Below, in pieces: positions 1 through 8,599 of a DNA stretch of 23,384 nucleotides. Origin of the DNA: Chromera velia (Eukaryota > Sar > Chromeraceae). Made by a program: the position numbers and the translations under genes. Position 1 is the stretch's first letter, and each line of letters begins with the position of its first letter. The notes below the pieces were generated by a model. It ran no database searches and had not been told where the DNA came from. It was given only the letters and a program-made list of their open reading frames with translations. The stretch spans positions 18,145 through 41,528 of the forward strand of contig JAHBMJ010005449.1 in assembly GCA_018398765.1 (NCBI GenBank), read 5' to 3'.

Positions 1-48
1 GCGCGGAAGGTCTCCAGCCTTGCCGGTTCAATTTTCGCCGATGCAACA

Positions 49-122
49 GCCTCCGTAGTTCAGTTGGATAGAATGTCTGCCTACGGAGTAGATGGTCGTG
101 GGTTCGAATCCCGCCGGAGGTT
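49..122 (+). tRNA. tRNA-Arg (anticodon ACG)
   Basis: A full cloverleaf can be folded. The acceptor stem pairs 49-55 with 115-121 and has one G-T pair at its end. The D arm contains AGTTGGATA. The anticodon stem TCTGC/GTAGA encloses the loop CTACGGA, giving anticodon ACG, which reads CGU/CGC arginine codons after inosine modification. The T arm is GTGGG-TTCGAAT-CCCGC. There is no intron, and a TTTT run at 124-127 fits a Pol III terminator. The discriminator base would be T, which is unusual for arginine tRNAs. Decoding identity is inferred from the anticodon alone. Confidence 0.93.
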
Positions 123-481
123 ATTTTGTCGCCGAGGGTCTCAAATTGACTCGACGTATACGGACTCGCGGAGCTAGGCTGCCAAATACAGACTGGCTTT
201 TTTTTTCGATCCATTTTTTAAATTAATTTAAATTGTAAATTATTAACATTGCAACGCATGCATGCAAAGTGACTTTTTAAGTGACCAAGGTCACCCGAAC
301 TGGTTGGCCGGAATGGACCTTCTCCAGTCGACGAACTCGCTCTGGTCTTCCCTTTACCAAGCAATTGCCCTTTCACAGCACGCCTGTACCACCTACAGAA
401 AGCTCTGCACAGACTAACAGCCCTTTGAGAGTGTGCCCTACTTCCACGTATATACAGACATTTCATTTTCAGTGAGCAACG

Positions 482-2220
482 ATGGACGGCATCCGAATGG
501 AGAGGCTGAAGGCCATCATCAAGGAGGCCTTCGGGCACTTTGACTCTGTGGACCAGGGCACTATTCTACATGAGTCAGTCAGGCAAGACAGGCAGGCAGA
601 CAAAGGGAGAGGAGGCATGCGCAGGGCTTCTTTGCTAGCGGAAAAGGATAAACAGACGAAGACACAGTCTCCCGTCCTGCAAGGCCCTTTGTGAGCTGCA
701 TTCATGCACAAAATTACTTGTAAGGTATTCAAACGAAACGTTCGTGCGTCAAGTGTCTGTATATCTGATCTGTTGGTGCGCTTCTCGCTCTCTTCTTTGA
801 CTTAATTCCTTTTCTTTTTGCGTGACTGCAGAGAAGTTCCTGCCGTGTTTCGATACCTGGGTCAATTCCCCAGTGAGACCGAAGTTGTTGAGAAAATCAT
901 CAAGGAGGTCGGTCCTTTTTGCTCCCAAGCTTTTGCTTCAGAAGGCTGTAGGGACAAGAGATGGAAACGAGGCGCAAAGAACGCCTTTCTTATATATAAG
1001 TGAAGGATGAATGAGGACATCCGGTACTTCTATTCGCGATTGAACACTCCCCTCTATTCGCTTTGATTTTACCCTGGTCTGAAGCATGTGAAACAGGCAA
1101 CTGGTCAGCTTTACATGCTCGTCTCTTCCTATCGATGGAAGCGACCCTTTTGGCCTGCTTCTATGTATTCTGAGACCTTCTTTTGAATCTCCGTGAGCAC
1201 ATGCAGATGCAAGAAGGCGACCCCTCTGTGCACGCCACTACCTACGAGGCCTTCGAGTCGGTCATGCTGAAGGCCATCCTGAACCACGAGTACGACCCTG
1301 AGGACTGTGACACGCTCCTCATGGCGTTCAGGGTCAGTGGAAAGAGATACAAAGATGTATGTATGGTTGTGATGGGACCAGAATTCAAAAAATGTGATTC
1401 CTGTCAATCTCCTGCTCTGATAACGCACTCCATTTGGTATTTCAAGTCAGTCCGTACCTCTACTCACTTGTTTGGATGCTTCACTGACTGTTGTGACTCC
1501 TGAAAAGCGCCTGCCTGCATGGATAGACACGATTCGCTTTGTTGGTACCCACGCTAGCTGATGTGAGGGCCGACATGCAGTGAGAGGCCTGTGAGTCACG
1601 CAACAAATGAGATCAAGCATCTTGCACCGTTGGCCGTTTGCGCCCTATTATCGTTGTGATATGTCTGACCTGACCTGCCCTATTCTCACGCCTTAATTCA
1701 GGTTCTGGACCCCGAGAGGAAGGGCTACATCGAGGTGCAGCAGACAAAAAATAATAATATTCTCATTGTCGTGTGTTTGGTCTGGCCGCTGGTGTTTGCA
1801 GGTTCTGGACCCCGAGAGGAAGGGCTACATCGAGGTGCAGCAGATGAGGGACTACCTCGCGAGTGGGAGTTTCGGGTTCAGGCCGAAGGAGATCACAGAC
1901 TTCCTCGAATTCGCAAAGGACAAGGACGGACCTCAAGAGTCAGTGGGGGGGGGGGATGGTACGTAGAGAGACAATTGCGGTCTTTTCTTGCAAAATGGAC
2001 CGGTGGGGATGCTGTAGGCGCGGAAACTCAAAGAAGACAACAGGGATGTGGAAGGCGTCTGCCTTCCTGCCTGCCTGCCTGCCTGACCGCCTGTCTATTT
2101 GACTGAAATTGTCTGTCTGAAAAGAGCGAGACACATAATCTGCGTCTCTTTCTCCCGAAAAGGAAAAACAGTTATCGAAAACGAGGCATACTGGCAGGGA
2201 GGAAGGCAGACATAGAGAGA

Positions 2221-2273
<53 letters not shown>

Positions 2274-2469
2274 ACAAACAAACGGAGAGACAGATAGACA
2301 GACACAGACAGATGAGTAGGCAGACAGGCAGGCAGGAAGAAGGGACGAAGGAGGGAAGGAACGAAGGAAGGAAGGAGGAAGGAAGGAAAGAACGAAAGAA
2401 TGAAGGAACGAAGGAAGGAAGCAAAAGGGGGGAAACTGAAGTCTGTATATTCAGTGTGTACGTTTATGA

Positions 2470-2503
<34 letters not shown>

Positions 2504-2617
2504 ATGTGTGTATATATACGATTGTTTCTCTGCAGCAAGATCTACTATGAGGACTATGTAGCCAAGTTGACGGACTTCGTGGACAACCACCTGAACAGCG
2601 TCTTCAAGGTCTGTTGA
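482..2617 (+). CDS. DRC8: DRC8/EFCAB2-like EF-hand protein (nexin-dynein regulatory complex subunit), 5 exons
   Basis: The likely product is the calmodulin-like subunit 8 of the nexin-dynein regulatory complex, an axonemal protein that helps link doublet microtubules and regulate flagellar beating. Proposed exons are 482-573, 832-907, 1207-1332, 1802-1938 and 2536-2617. All phases agree and give 170 residues, close to the roughly 160 of the animal family. The translated order matches EFCAB2 along its length: an N-terminal helix (IKEAFGHFDS), a first degenerate EF-hand ending in AVFRYLGQFPSE, a middle helix (YEAFESVMLKAIL), LLMAFR-VLDPERKGYIEV as the best EF-hand, and KIYYEDYV near the end. 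Several calcium ligands are replaced, so calcium binding is doubtful at most loops. Donors are GTCAGT (three) and GTCGGT. Exon 4 has two candidate acceptors because its first 46 bp occur twice; only the second (1801/1802) keeps the frame. The TGA at 2615 may be the end, although the AAG/GTCTGT just before it could also be a donor. Intron 4 (1939-2535) is full of (GA)n, GGAA-type and (TG)n repeats. Confidence 0.82.
1699..1844 (+). repeat. 46-bp perfect direct repeat with 100-bp period at the exon 4 acceptor
   Basis: Bases 1699-1744 and 1799-1844 are identical. Each copy starts with CAG, serves as a possible 3' splice site, and is followed by the first codons of DRC8 exon 4 (VLDPERKGYIEVQQ). 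The 54 bp between the copies do not resemble the 54 bp before the first copy, so this is not a simple tandem duplication of a 100-bp unit. The period is not a multiple of three, so use of the first acceptor without removing the spacer would shift the frame. Confidence 0.95.
2226..2512 (+). repeat. Microsatellite cluster in DRC8 intron 4
   Basis: A (GA)n tract at about 2227-2268 is followed by GACA-type repeats to 2330. A GGAA/GAAG-type purine tract follows to about 2425, then (TG)n at about 2470-2502. Open frames across it on both strands encode only Ser/Leu/Cys/Val or Lys/Glu/Gly low-complexity sequence and are not genes. Confidence 0.95.
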
Positions 2618-3196
2618 TGATTTGATCTTCTTTCTTTATGCTTTCAGTGTCCGTCTTTTTTGCAAAGGAGTGTCTTCAGAGTCGAAACTCAAGGGGAAGG
2701 GGAACAAAGCAAGGTTTGCGGAATGCAGAAAAAATGACAGTGAGTCCTGCAGAAGAACTTCAATTCAGTCCGGTCTCACAGTGGCAATAGTTTGAGTGCT
2801 CCTGAGTGTGCTCTGAGATTGTAAGGTTTATCTGCTGCTTCGTATATGTTGGACAAAACAAGTTCAAAAGCCGGTGTGGCACCCTTTACATGCTGCTTCA
2901 CATTCGCGCTTCTCCCTGCAGGCAATCAGATGAAGGAACTTTGCGATACTTTGCGGCTTTCTGACTCACCTGCTTCAAGCTGAGGCTGAGAGTCTTGCTG
3001 CATTTGCTGCGTGGGGGTCTATCACTTCGACGATTAGCATCACAAAAAGAAAGTCCTCAGTTCGAATCATAAAGACACGTACGCAAGGTCCATTTGCATG
3101 CGAAATGTGAATCCTTGCATACACTACGTTGATGATGATAATGATGCTAAACCGAATGCATTTAATAATATATATATATATATTCATTATTATACA

Positions 3197-3228
<32 letters not shown>

Positions 3229-3330
3229 GAACTTTACTTACATTTAGTTTTTAAATTGGTTTTTTACCAAATTTCTTATATAACGCATGTAGATTCAAGG
3301 CTTTTTACTAGTCTTTCTTCAAAGTTCCCT
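2618..3330. other. Intergenic stretch without a recognisable gene
   Basis: No convincing coding frame was found. An alternating (TA)n tract lies at about 3168-3225. The sequence becomes AT-rich towards the transposon block starting near 3331. A splice-acceptor-like CCCTGCAG at 2914-2921 could belong to an additional DRC8 3' exon, but the short frame after it ends within a few codons. Confidence 0.6.
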
Positions 3331-3339
3331 GCAAAAAAT

Positions 3340-3546
3340 GTCAGAAAAGTGATAGAAAACTGATAGAAAAGTGATAGAAAACTAATAGAAAAGTGATAGA
3401 AAACTGATAGAAAAGTGATAGAAATTAATGTTAGAAAAGTTGTTAGAAAAGTGATAGAAAACTGATAGAAAAGTGATAAAAATTAGGGGTCTTTTAGTTT
3501 TTTATCAGTTTTCTATCATTTTTCTATCACTTTTCTATCACTTTTT
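3340..3546 (+). repeat. 11-bp tandem units in direct then inverted orientation
   Basis: Units of the form AGAAAAGTGAT and AGAAAACTGAT alternate on the plus strand to about 3485. They then reappear inverted (CTATCACTTTT, CTATCAGTTTT) from about 3494 to 3546. The alternation makes a 22-bp higher-order unit. The spacer between the arms is short, so a long hairpin is possible. Confidence 0.9.
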
Positions 3547-4285
3547 GAACCCTAGGGGTGGTCTTTAGATAGATTTTCTTTTAGTTTAGATTTTTTACCC
3601 CCTTCAAACTAATATATTGATCTATCTGAAAAATTTATTTTAAAAAAATATGTAAAAAATCTATAGTAAAAGCGGCCTGAGCGTCGGCCTAGGCGTCAGC
3701 CTAGGCGTTACAAGACAATCAGCCTCAATTCTAATATGACCGACTCGGAGTGGAGCCATATTGATGGATGGCTAGATCGATCAGAGGGTGGACAGTCAGG
3801 ACAGATCGAATCAGGTCAATCGGACCTCTATCGGTAGCTAAAGAGTAGTGACACACTGTAGTATCAGTTAAGTGCTAATTAAGGACAATCACCAGATAAC
3901 CACAACGATCACACTCCTTGGGTGACACGCAGATTGAGGCAATGCACGGGCGGCACGCTACTTGCACCACTGGCGATGAGTCTGCCCTGCGACGTAGGCA
4001 AGCCGGATGGTATAGGCGTGATCGAACTGAGGTGGTTCACAACAAATTCAACGCTTTGCCGCAGCTTTGGAGCAACTAAATTAGGGGTGTCACAGACTAG
4101 GTCACAGAGAAAAAAAAGTATATATCTCGATTTGTCAGAAAGTTTTTTTTTCTTTCTCTAAACCAACTGTTGTTTAGCTGTTGCATGGCTTGCCCTGCTG
4201 GTAGGTGGGCCGGGGAGGAGTTGCTGCGTTTAGATTAGTTAGATTAGCTAGATAGATTTTTTTTTTTTGAAGATCTAATGTAAAT

Positions 4286-4290
4286 AATCT
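4286..4290. repeat. Target-site duplication AATCT, left copy
   Basis: AATCT directly precedes the left LTR and reappears directly after the right LTR at 7971-7975. A 5-bp duplication is typical of LTR retrotransposon integration. Confidence 0.8.
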
Positions 4291-4615
4291 AGAACTAAGG
4301 TAAGGTGGAGGTGTGTGTCAAGGTCTCATGACAGGTAAGTCTCTGTGGTCTGTGCCCAAGTCTGTACAGCTCCTGGAGAAGTCTGTAAAAGTAATAGTAA
4401 TACTCTTAATCCGAAAGCAAAGCAATGAATCCAATCTCGCATGCTATCCAAAGCATGATACACATAGAAATGACAAAACAATACGTCCGCGCGACAATCG
4501 TTTGGCGCGGCGATTATTCGCTGCATACGCACAATACGTATACGTGATACAAGCCCGGCCAAATGCGCGGCACGGTACCTCGACCGTAGGCTCAACGGCT
4601 ACCTATACTTCAACT
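4291..4615 (-). repeat. LTR, left copy (3' LTR in element orientation)
   Basis: It is the same length as the right copy. I count 27 differences over 325 positions (about 8%): 26 transitions and one transversion. There are no indels, so the boundaries are sharp on both sides. Confidence 0.88.
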
Positions 4616-4624
4616 CTCCCCCTT
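4616..4624 (-). other. Polypurine tract of the LTR element
   Basis: Read on the minus strand this is AAGGGGGAG, immediately adjacent to the LTR start. That is where plus-strand DNA synthesis of a minus-oriented LTR element would be primed. It sets the orientation together with the primer site at the other end. Confidence 0.6.
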
Positions 4625-4741
4625 GATTGTGTTGCCGAAGCAAAAGCAAAACGTTGCAGAAAAAATATGCAAGGCAACGCAAGCGATACGACTCAGAACA
4701 AATTTCAGTCCAGCAAAGACAACAATAAAAATGAAAAGAGC

Positions 4742-4800
4742 CGCATGCTCTAACAGTGAGCTACAATGAAAAGAACAATTGCATGCTCTACCGATTGAGG
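4742..4800 (-). other. Two tRNA D-arm-like fragments
   Basis: On the minus strand, CTCAATCGGTAGAGCATGC and, about 36 bp on, TAGCTCACTGTTAGAGCATGC look like D-arm/A-box segments of tRNA genes. No matching anticodon or T arm follows either, so they are remnants at best. They lie inside the LTR element near its 3' LTR. Confidence 0.4.
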
Positions 4801-7632
4801 TAAGAAGTCAAAAAGGTTCATCAAAAGCAAAGACTTCCTGTATATAACAGTTATGTCATCAATCCAATCTGTTTTGATCTCCCCCCCACTCTGTCCTCTT
4901 TTAGAAAAGAAAACCAGAAGTTTGTACTACAAATCAATTCAGTCCGAAAAGGAAACAGACTTGTGGGATCAATCAAAATATGATGAACTCCTGAATGCAG
5001 ATGAAAAAATCTGGATTGATGAATAAATGAATGAATCAATGAATGAACAAATGAAAATAACTTGTATTGAATGAGATGAATCAGTCAGAGTGCGGAAGCG
5101 ATAACAGATGATTTACGTGCATCACTTACTTTCCTTTTGCAGAATTAAAGCAAACCAAAATTTAAATTGGTCGACAAAAAAAAAAAAAGAAAGTTGAATA
5201 TCATTGAACGTCTTTTCTTCTCAATCTTTATCACACTGCGCTTTCTTCTTTTCTTCTTTTGTCTGTCTTTTGCTATCGATATGCATATGTGAGAAGAAAA
5301 CCTTTCATAAAAAGAAAAGAAGTGAAACAACCATCGAAAGGTGAAAGGACACTGTTCAGCTAGAACAAAGAGCAATCCGAAAAAAGAAAACGAATCACAA
5401 ATCGGATAGTCGAGTCAAACACGTCATACAGACTGCACATCTTTAAAAAGAAAATAAGATGCAGTGAATTCTATGCAGTGAATTCCAAAGAAAAACAGAA
5501 CTGCCGAATGAAAGCAAAAACGAATGATGCACTTTCATTTCTATCTTTCCGTTCCAGTTCCTTCTGTATGATGTGTCCTCTCTCTCTTCCCCATCTCCCC
5601 CCCCCTCTCTCTTCAATCCGCCCCATTCCCTCACATTCCTGTGATTCCTTCTCAATCTACTGCTTAGGTTGACTTGTTTGAAAAGAGAAGAAAAAAACAA
5701 GAACTGCAAAGAAAAGGAGGAGAAAGAGAGAAAGAGAGAGCAATAAACGGTGAAACAAAGAGAAAACGCAAAAAAAAGCAATTTTGCTGTATGTGAAAAA
5801 GAAACTTTCACCAAGTACGTTTAGGCAATGCAAAAAGAATAAAGAAGAGAAAAGAAAACCTTTTTAATTGTTAAATCATTTCGTTCTTTTCTTTCCTCCT
5901 AGCCCTCTTTCTTCAGCACTCCCGCTCCCCCCCCTATTCTTTTCTCATTTCATTAGTCAAACGATGATTAAGAAAGAGAAAAAACAAGAAGAAGAGTGTG
6001 AGAGAGCAAAGAAAAAAAGAGCGAGAGACGCCAAAAAGAAAAGAAAAAGAGAAAAGAAATCAAACAAAAAGAAGATTAAGACTTTGAATAAAAAGTGATG
6101 AGAGAATAAAACATCGGCTACTCAAAAACGCAGTCATCTTCCGCTACCACCGCAACAAGTTACACAAAGACTAGATGCTCAGACTTACACAGTATAAAAA
6201 GAAAAACAGTTTGAGAAGAGAGGTCTCAAAAAATTTAATGAATGAAAAGAAAATGATTGGACGTTTACACACATCCATGTTTGTCTTCTTGTTCTTCTAC
6301 GTTGGGAAAGCGGATTCAAGTGGAATTCTTTTCCTTCCTTCTTTTCATGCAGGGATCTGCTACTTCATCATCCCAGTTCTTATATGTATTCATCCCCCCC
6401 CCAGCTATCCGTTGCTAACAAGGTGGAAAAGGGATATTCACAAATCGACTGATTTGGATCTAAGGATAGGTGCAGAAGTTTAAGGTACTCAAAGTCCCCA
6501 CAAAGCCTATATAGAAGTCATCGAATCCATCCGTTCACAAAACCCAGAAAACACAGCCAGACAAAATCGATACAACCAGGTACAACATGCAGGGCAAGCA
6601 CACCGCTCTGAAAGGTATGACTACTGCCTCATGAATCGTCTTCATTGAATGGAATGTGGCCCGGCGACAGACTCATAAACGTGGGTAAACAGCCCCCAAC
6701 ACAGTGCACATCTCAATCCAGACATGACCTATTTGTATATCAGAGCACGTCCAGGCACTCATAAATCAAAACTATCCCATTCTCACTCAAGACGTCCATC
6801 CGGCACAGGTGAGAGGCATAGGTGAAACGGCATACTCTATATAGCACACAGAACGAAGGTCCACGATCAGAACTCTTTTCTTCTTCCTCTGAAAGACTTC
6901 ACGCAGAGTGATATAACAAAAAAAACAAAACCAGTGCAGACCTTTCTCCTGGTTTGTTCAGTCACCACTCATAAGTAGAGTGGAACGTCGAAGACCAGGA
7001 AGAGACAGCACAGGCTGTTCACAGTATTAACTGAGGGACGCAAAGAACCATGAAGGAGAGAGAAAGAGATAGATCAACACAGCGCGGGAGGTCGTTTATG
7101 AGGTTTTCCTTCACTTGCGAAACAGATTTCAATCCCAACAAGAAGCTGCACTTGAGAGATCCACAGAGATACCTCTGCCAGTCATCTTTGACTGCTCAGA
7201 AACGCTGTTACAAAAGGTCGTCCAAGCCATCTCTTTTCCTTCATAACCAAAAGCCGCAATACTTTATGGACTGTAGTTCACCCGACTCCTTCTCCTTCTG
7301 CAGATTAAGGGAAGACCCCCTTCAGGACCAGTTCTCCACTCCTGCTTGTATCCGATGCGCACAAACAGACAGGTCGTTCACCTTGTTCATACAATCAAAC
7401 AGATTCATAGGAGCTGAGTACACAACTGCCAGGAGGGTTTCTATTACAAAAGCGAGAACATAATTGAAACGACCAGGCTGCGCAAACATATGCGTTACAA
7501 AGAACAAAGGAATGCCCTGAGGCTGCTTGAGGAGAAGAAAAGCGGTCCTCAGTCACAGAGAGAGAAGGTGAAGAAATATCGTGAGAGAGACAAAACCATT
7601 CGAACTGCAACACAGCAACAGCAAGCACTGTA

Positions 7633-7644
7633 GGCTGTTAACCG
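7633..7644 (-). other. Putative primer binding site complementary to the tRNA-Asn(GUU) anticodon arm
   Basis: The plus strand reads GGCTGTTAACCG, identical to the usual eukaryotic tRNA-Asn anticodon region (stem bases, loop with GTT, stem bases). On the element's own strand it is complementary and starts one base after the LTR, where a primer site belongs. This matches the half-tRNA priming known for Drosophila copia, which uses a fragment of initiator tRNA-Met. The tRNA-Asn assignment is inference from the family sequence. Confidence 0.5.
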
Positions 7645-7645
7645 C

Positions 7646-7970
7646 AGAACTAAGGTAAGGTGGAGGTGTGTGTCAAGGTCTCATGACAGGTAAGTCTCTG
7701 TGGTCTGTACCTAAGTCTGTACAGCTCCTGGAGAAGTCTGTAAAAGTAATAGTAATACTTTTAATCCGAAAGTAAAGCAATGAATCTAATCTCATATGCT
7801 ATCCAAAGCACGATATACACAGAAATGATAAAACAATACGTCCGCACGATAATTGCTCAGCGCGGCGATTATTCGCTGCATACGCGCAACACGCGTACGT
7901 GATACAAGCCCGGCTAAATGCGCCGCATGGTACCTCGACCGTAGGCTTGACGGCTACCTGTACTTCAACT
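7646..7970 (-). repeat. LTR, right copy (5' LTR in element orientation)
   Basis: Partner of 4291-4615. Sixteen of the transitions leave this copy with T/A where the other has C/G, and ten go the other way. Both copies have therefore mutated by the same kind of change. Confidence 0.88.
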
Positions 7971-7975
7971 AATCT
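7971..7975. repeat. Target-site duplication AATCT, right copy
   Basis: Matches 4286-4290 exactly. It lies within the right inverted repeat of the outer element, which shows that the LTR element inserted into the older outer element. Confidence 0.8.
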
Positions 7976-8033
7976 ATCTAACGACCACCCCTAGTTCTAA
8001 CCACTTTTCTATCACTTTTCTAACATTTTTTGC

Positions 8034-8599
8034 TGGGTTTAACATCATATAACTTTATAAGATATCACATTCTATCCGATTTTATCGCTTCTTTTCACTC
8101 TAAACCGTTTTCTTTCAGCTTCTAATTTCAGAATTCATTTAGCTTGGTCTATGACTTTAAAAAATGTTATGTAAAATTTTTTTTTCTGAGGGCCTTTAAG
8201 ACACTAACTTAAATTACTAAAAAAAATTAGTCACTTTTTCTTCTTATCTCACGCTGCGCACTCAACTCGTTTTGTCTGCATGTCTGCGTGCATGGCCGGA
8301 TTTGGTCGCTCGGCGCGCACCCGGCGCGCGCATGCACGCTGCAATTAAGATGTATCGCTCATTCATGCAGTCGCACGCATCATTGTTAATTGCACATGCA
8401 TGCAGTTGCAGCAAAAATCGCTGTTGCAACTTACAGATGCCTGGTGGCAAGTCTGAATGTCAAGCCTTTCAAGGTCGGACAAGCTAAAACTGTCTGAACG
8501 TCCATTGTCGACACTCTTCAGGAAATGACAGCCTTGGGGCACACCTTGTAAGTACGTGGGTCTGACACAGTGCTCAAGTCGGCATTCCATTGAATCAGA
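8034..8599. other. AT-rich spacer and upstream region of the kinase-like gene
   Basis: The first 200 bp are AT-rich and may be transposon edge. From about 8260 the composition rises in GC and includes a GCGCGC-rich stretch and several ATGCATGCA-type palindromic runs (8276-8405). No promoter motif is clear. A stop codon in frame at 8591-8593 precedes the ATG at 8600. Confidence 0.5.

Larger units (their letters stand above)
4291..7970 (-). mobile_element. Non-coding LTR retrotransposon derivative (LARD-like), minus orientation
   Basis: Two 325-bp direct repeats without indels (4291-4615 and 7646-7970) flank 3,030 bp and are bordered by the 5-bp duplication AATCT. Orientation is inferred from internal signals read on the minus strand. 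A polypurine tract AAGGGGGAG (complement of 4616-4624) abuts the 3' LTR. A tRNA-complementary stretch (complement of 7633-7644) lies one base from the 5' LTR. The interior has no gag, protease, reverse transcriptase or integrase that I can recognise; its longest frames are short and low-complexity, with strongly purine- or pyrimidine-skewed stretches (about 5160-6110). It would therefore depend on proteins of another element. LTR termini are AG..CT rather than the usual TG..CA. Confidence 0.8.
3331..8033. mobile_element. Terminal-inverted-repeat (foldback-like) element, host of a nested LTR element
   Basis: The left end begins GCAAAAAATGTCAGAAAAG. The right end, read on the other strand, begins GCAAAAAATGTTAGAAAAG. 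Both ends continue through TGATAGAAAA units into AGGGGTGGTC followed, after one differing base, by TTAGATAGATT, about 3550-3575 on the left and 7971-7997 on the right. The left end is expanded by tandem 11-bp units (3340-3485) and by an inverted block of the same units (3494-3545), which could fold into a large hairpin. No transposase frame is seen, so the element is non-autonomous. Removing the LTR insertion leaves roughly 1.0 kb. I could not see a target-site duplication, so the outer boundary is approximate. Confidence 0.65.

Noticed and set aside
1940-2617. Long open frames on both strands across the DRC8 intron
   Set aside because: They arise from (GA)n, GGAA-type and (TG)n repeats and encode only low-complexity peptides.
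3340-3546. Possible CRISPR-like array
   Set aside because: Units are 11 bp and directly adjacent, with no unique spacers, and they invert. This is a transposon-end satellite in a eukaryote.
4313-4753. Open frame of 146 codons starting in the left LTR
   Set aside because: It lies mostly in the LTR on the strand opposite to the inferred element orientation and resembles no protein. The right LTR copy does not preserve it.
5443-6483. Lys-rich and Phe/Ser-rich frames inside the LTR element
   Set aside because: They reflect purine/pyrimidine strand skew, with no domain or motif.
7050-7463. 137-codon frame near the primer site, a possible gag remnant
   Set aside because: It is on the strand opposite to the inferred element orientation, and no zinc knuckle or other gag feature is visible.
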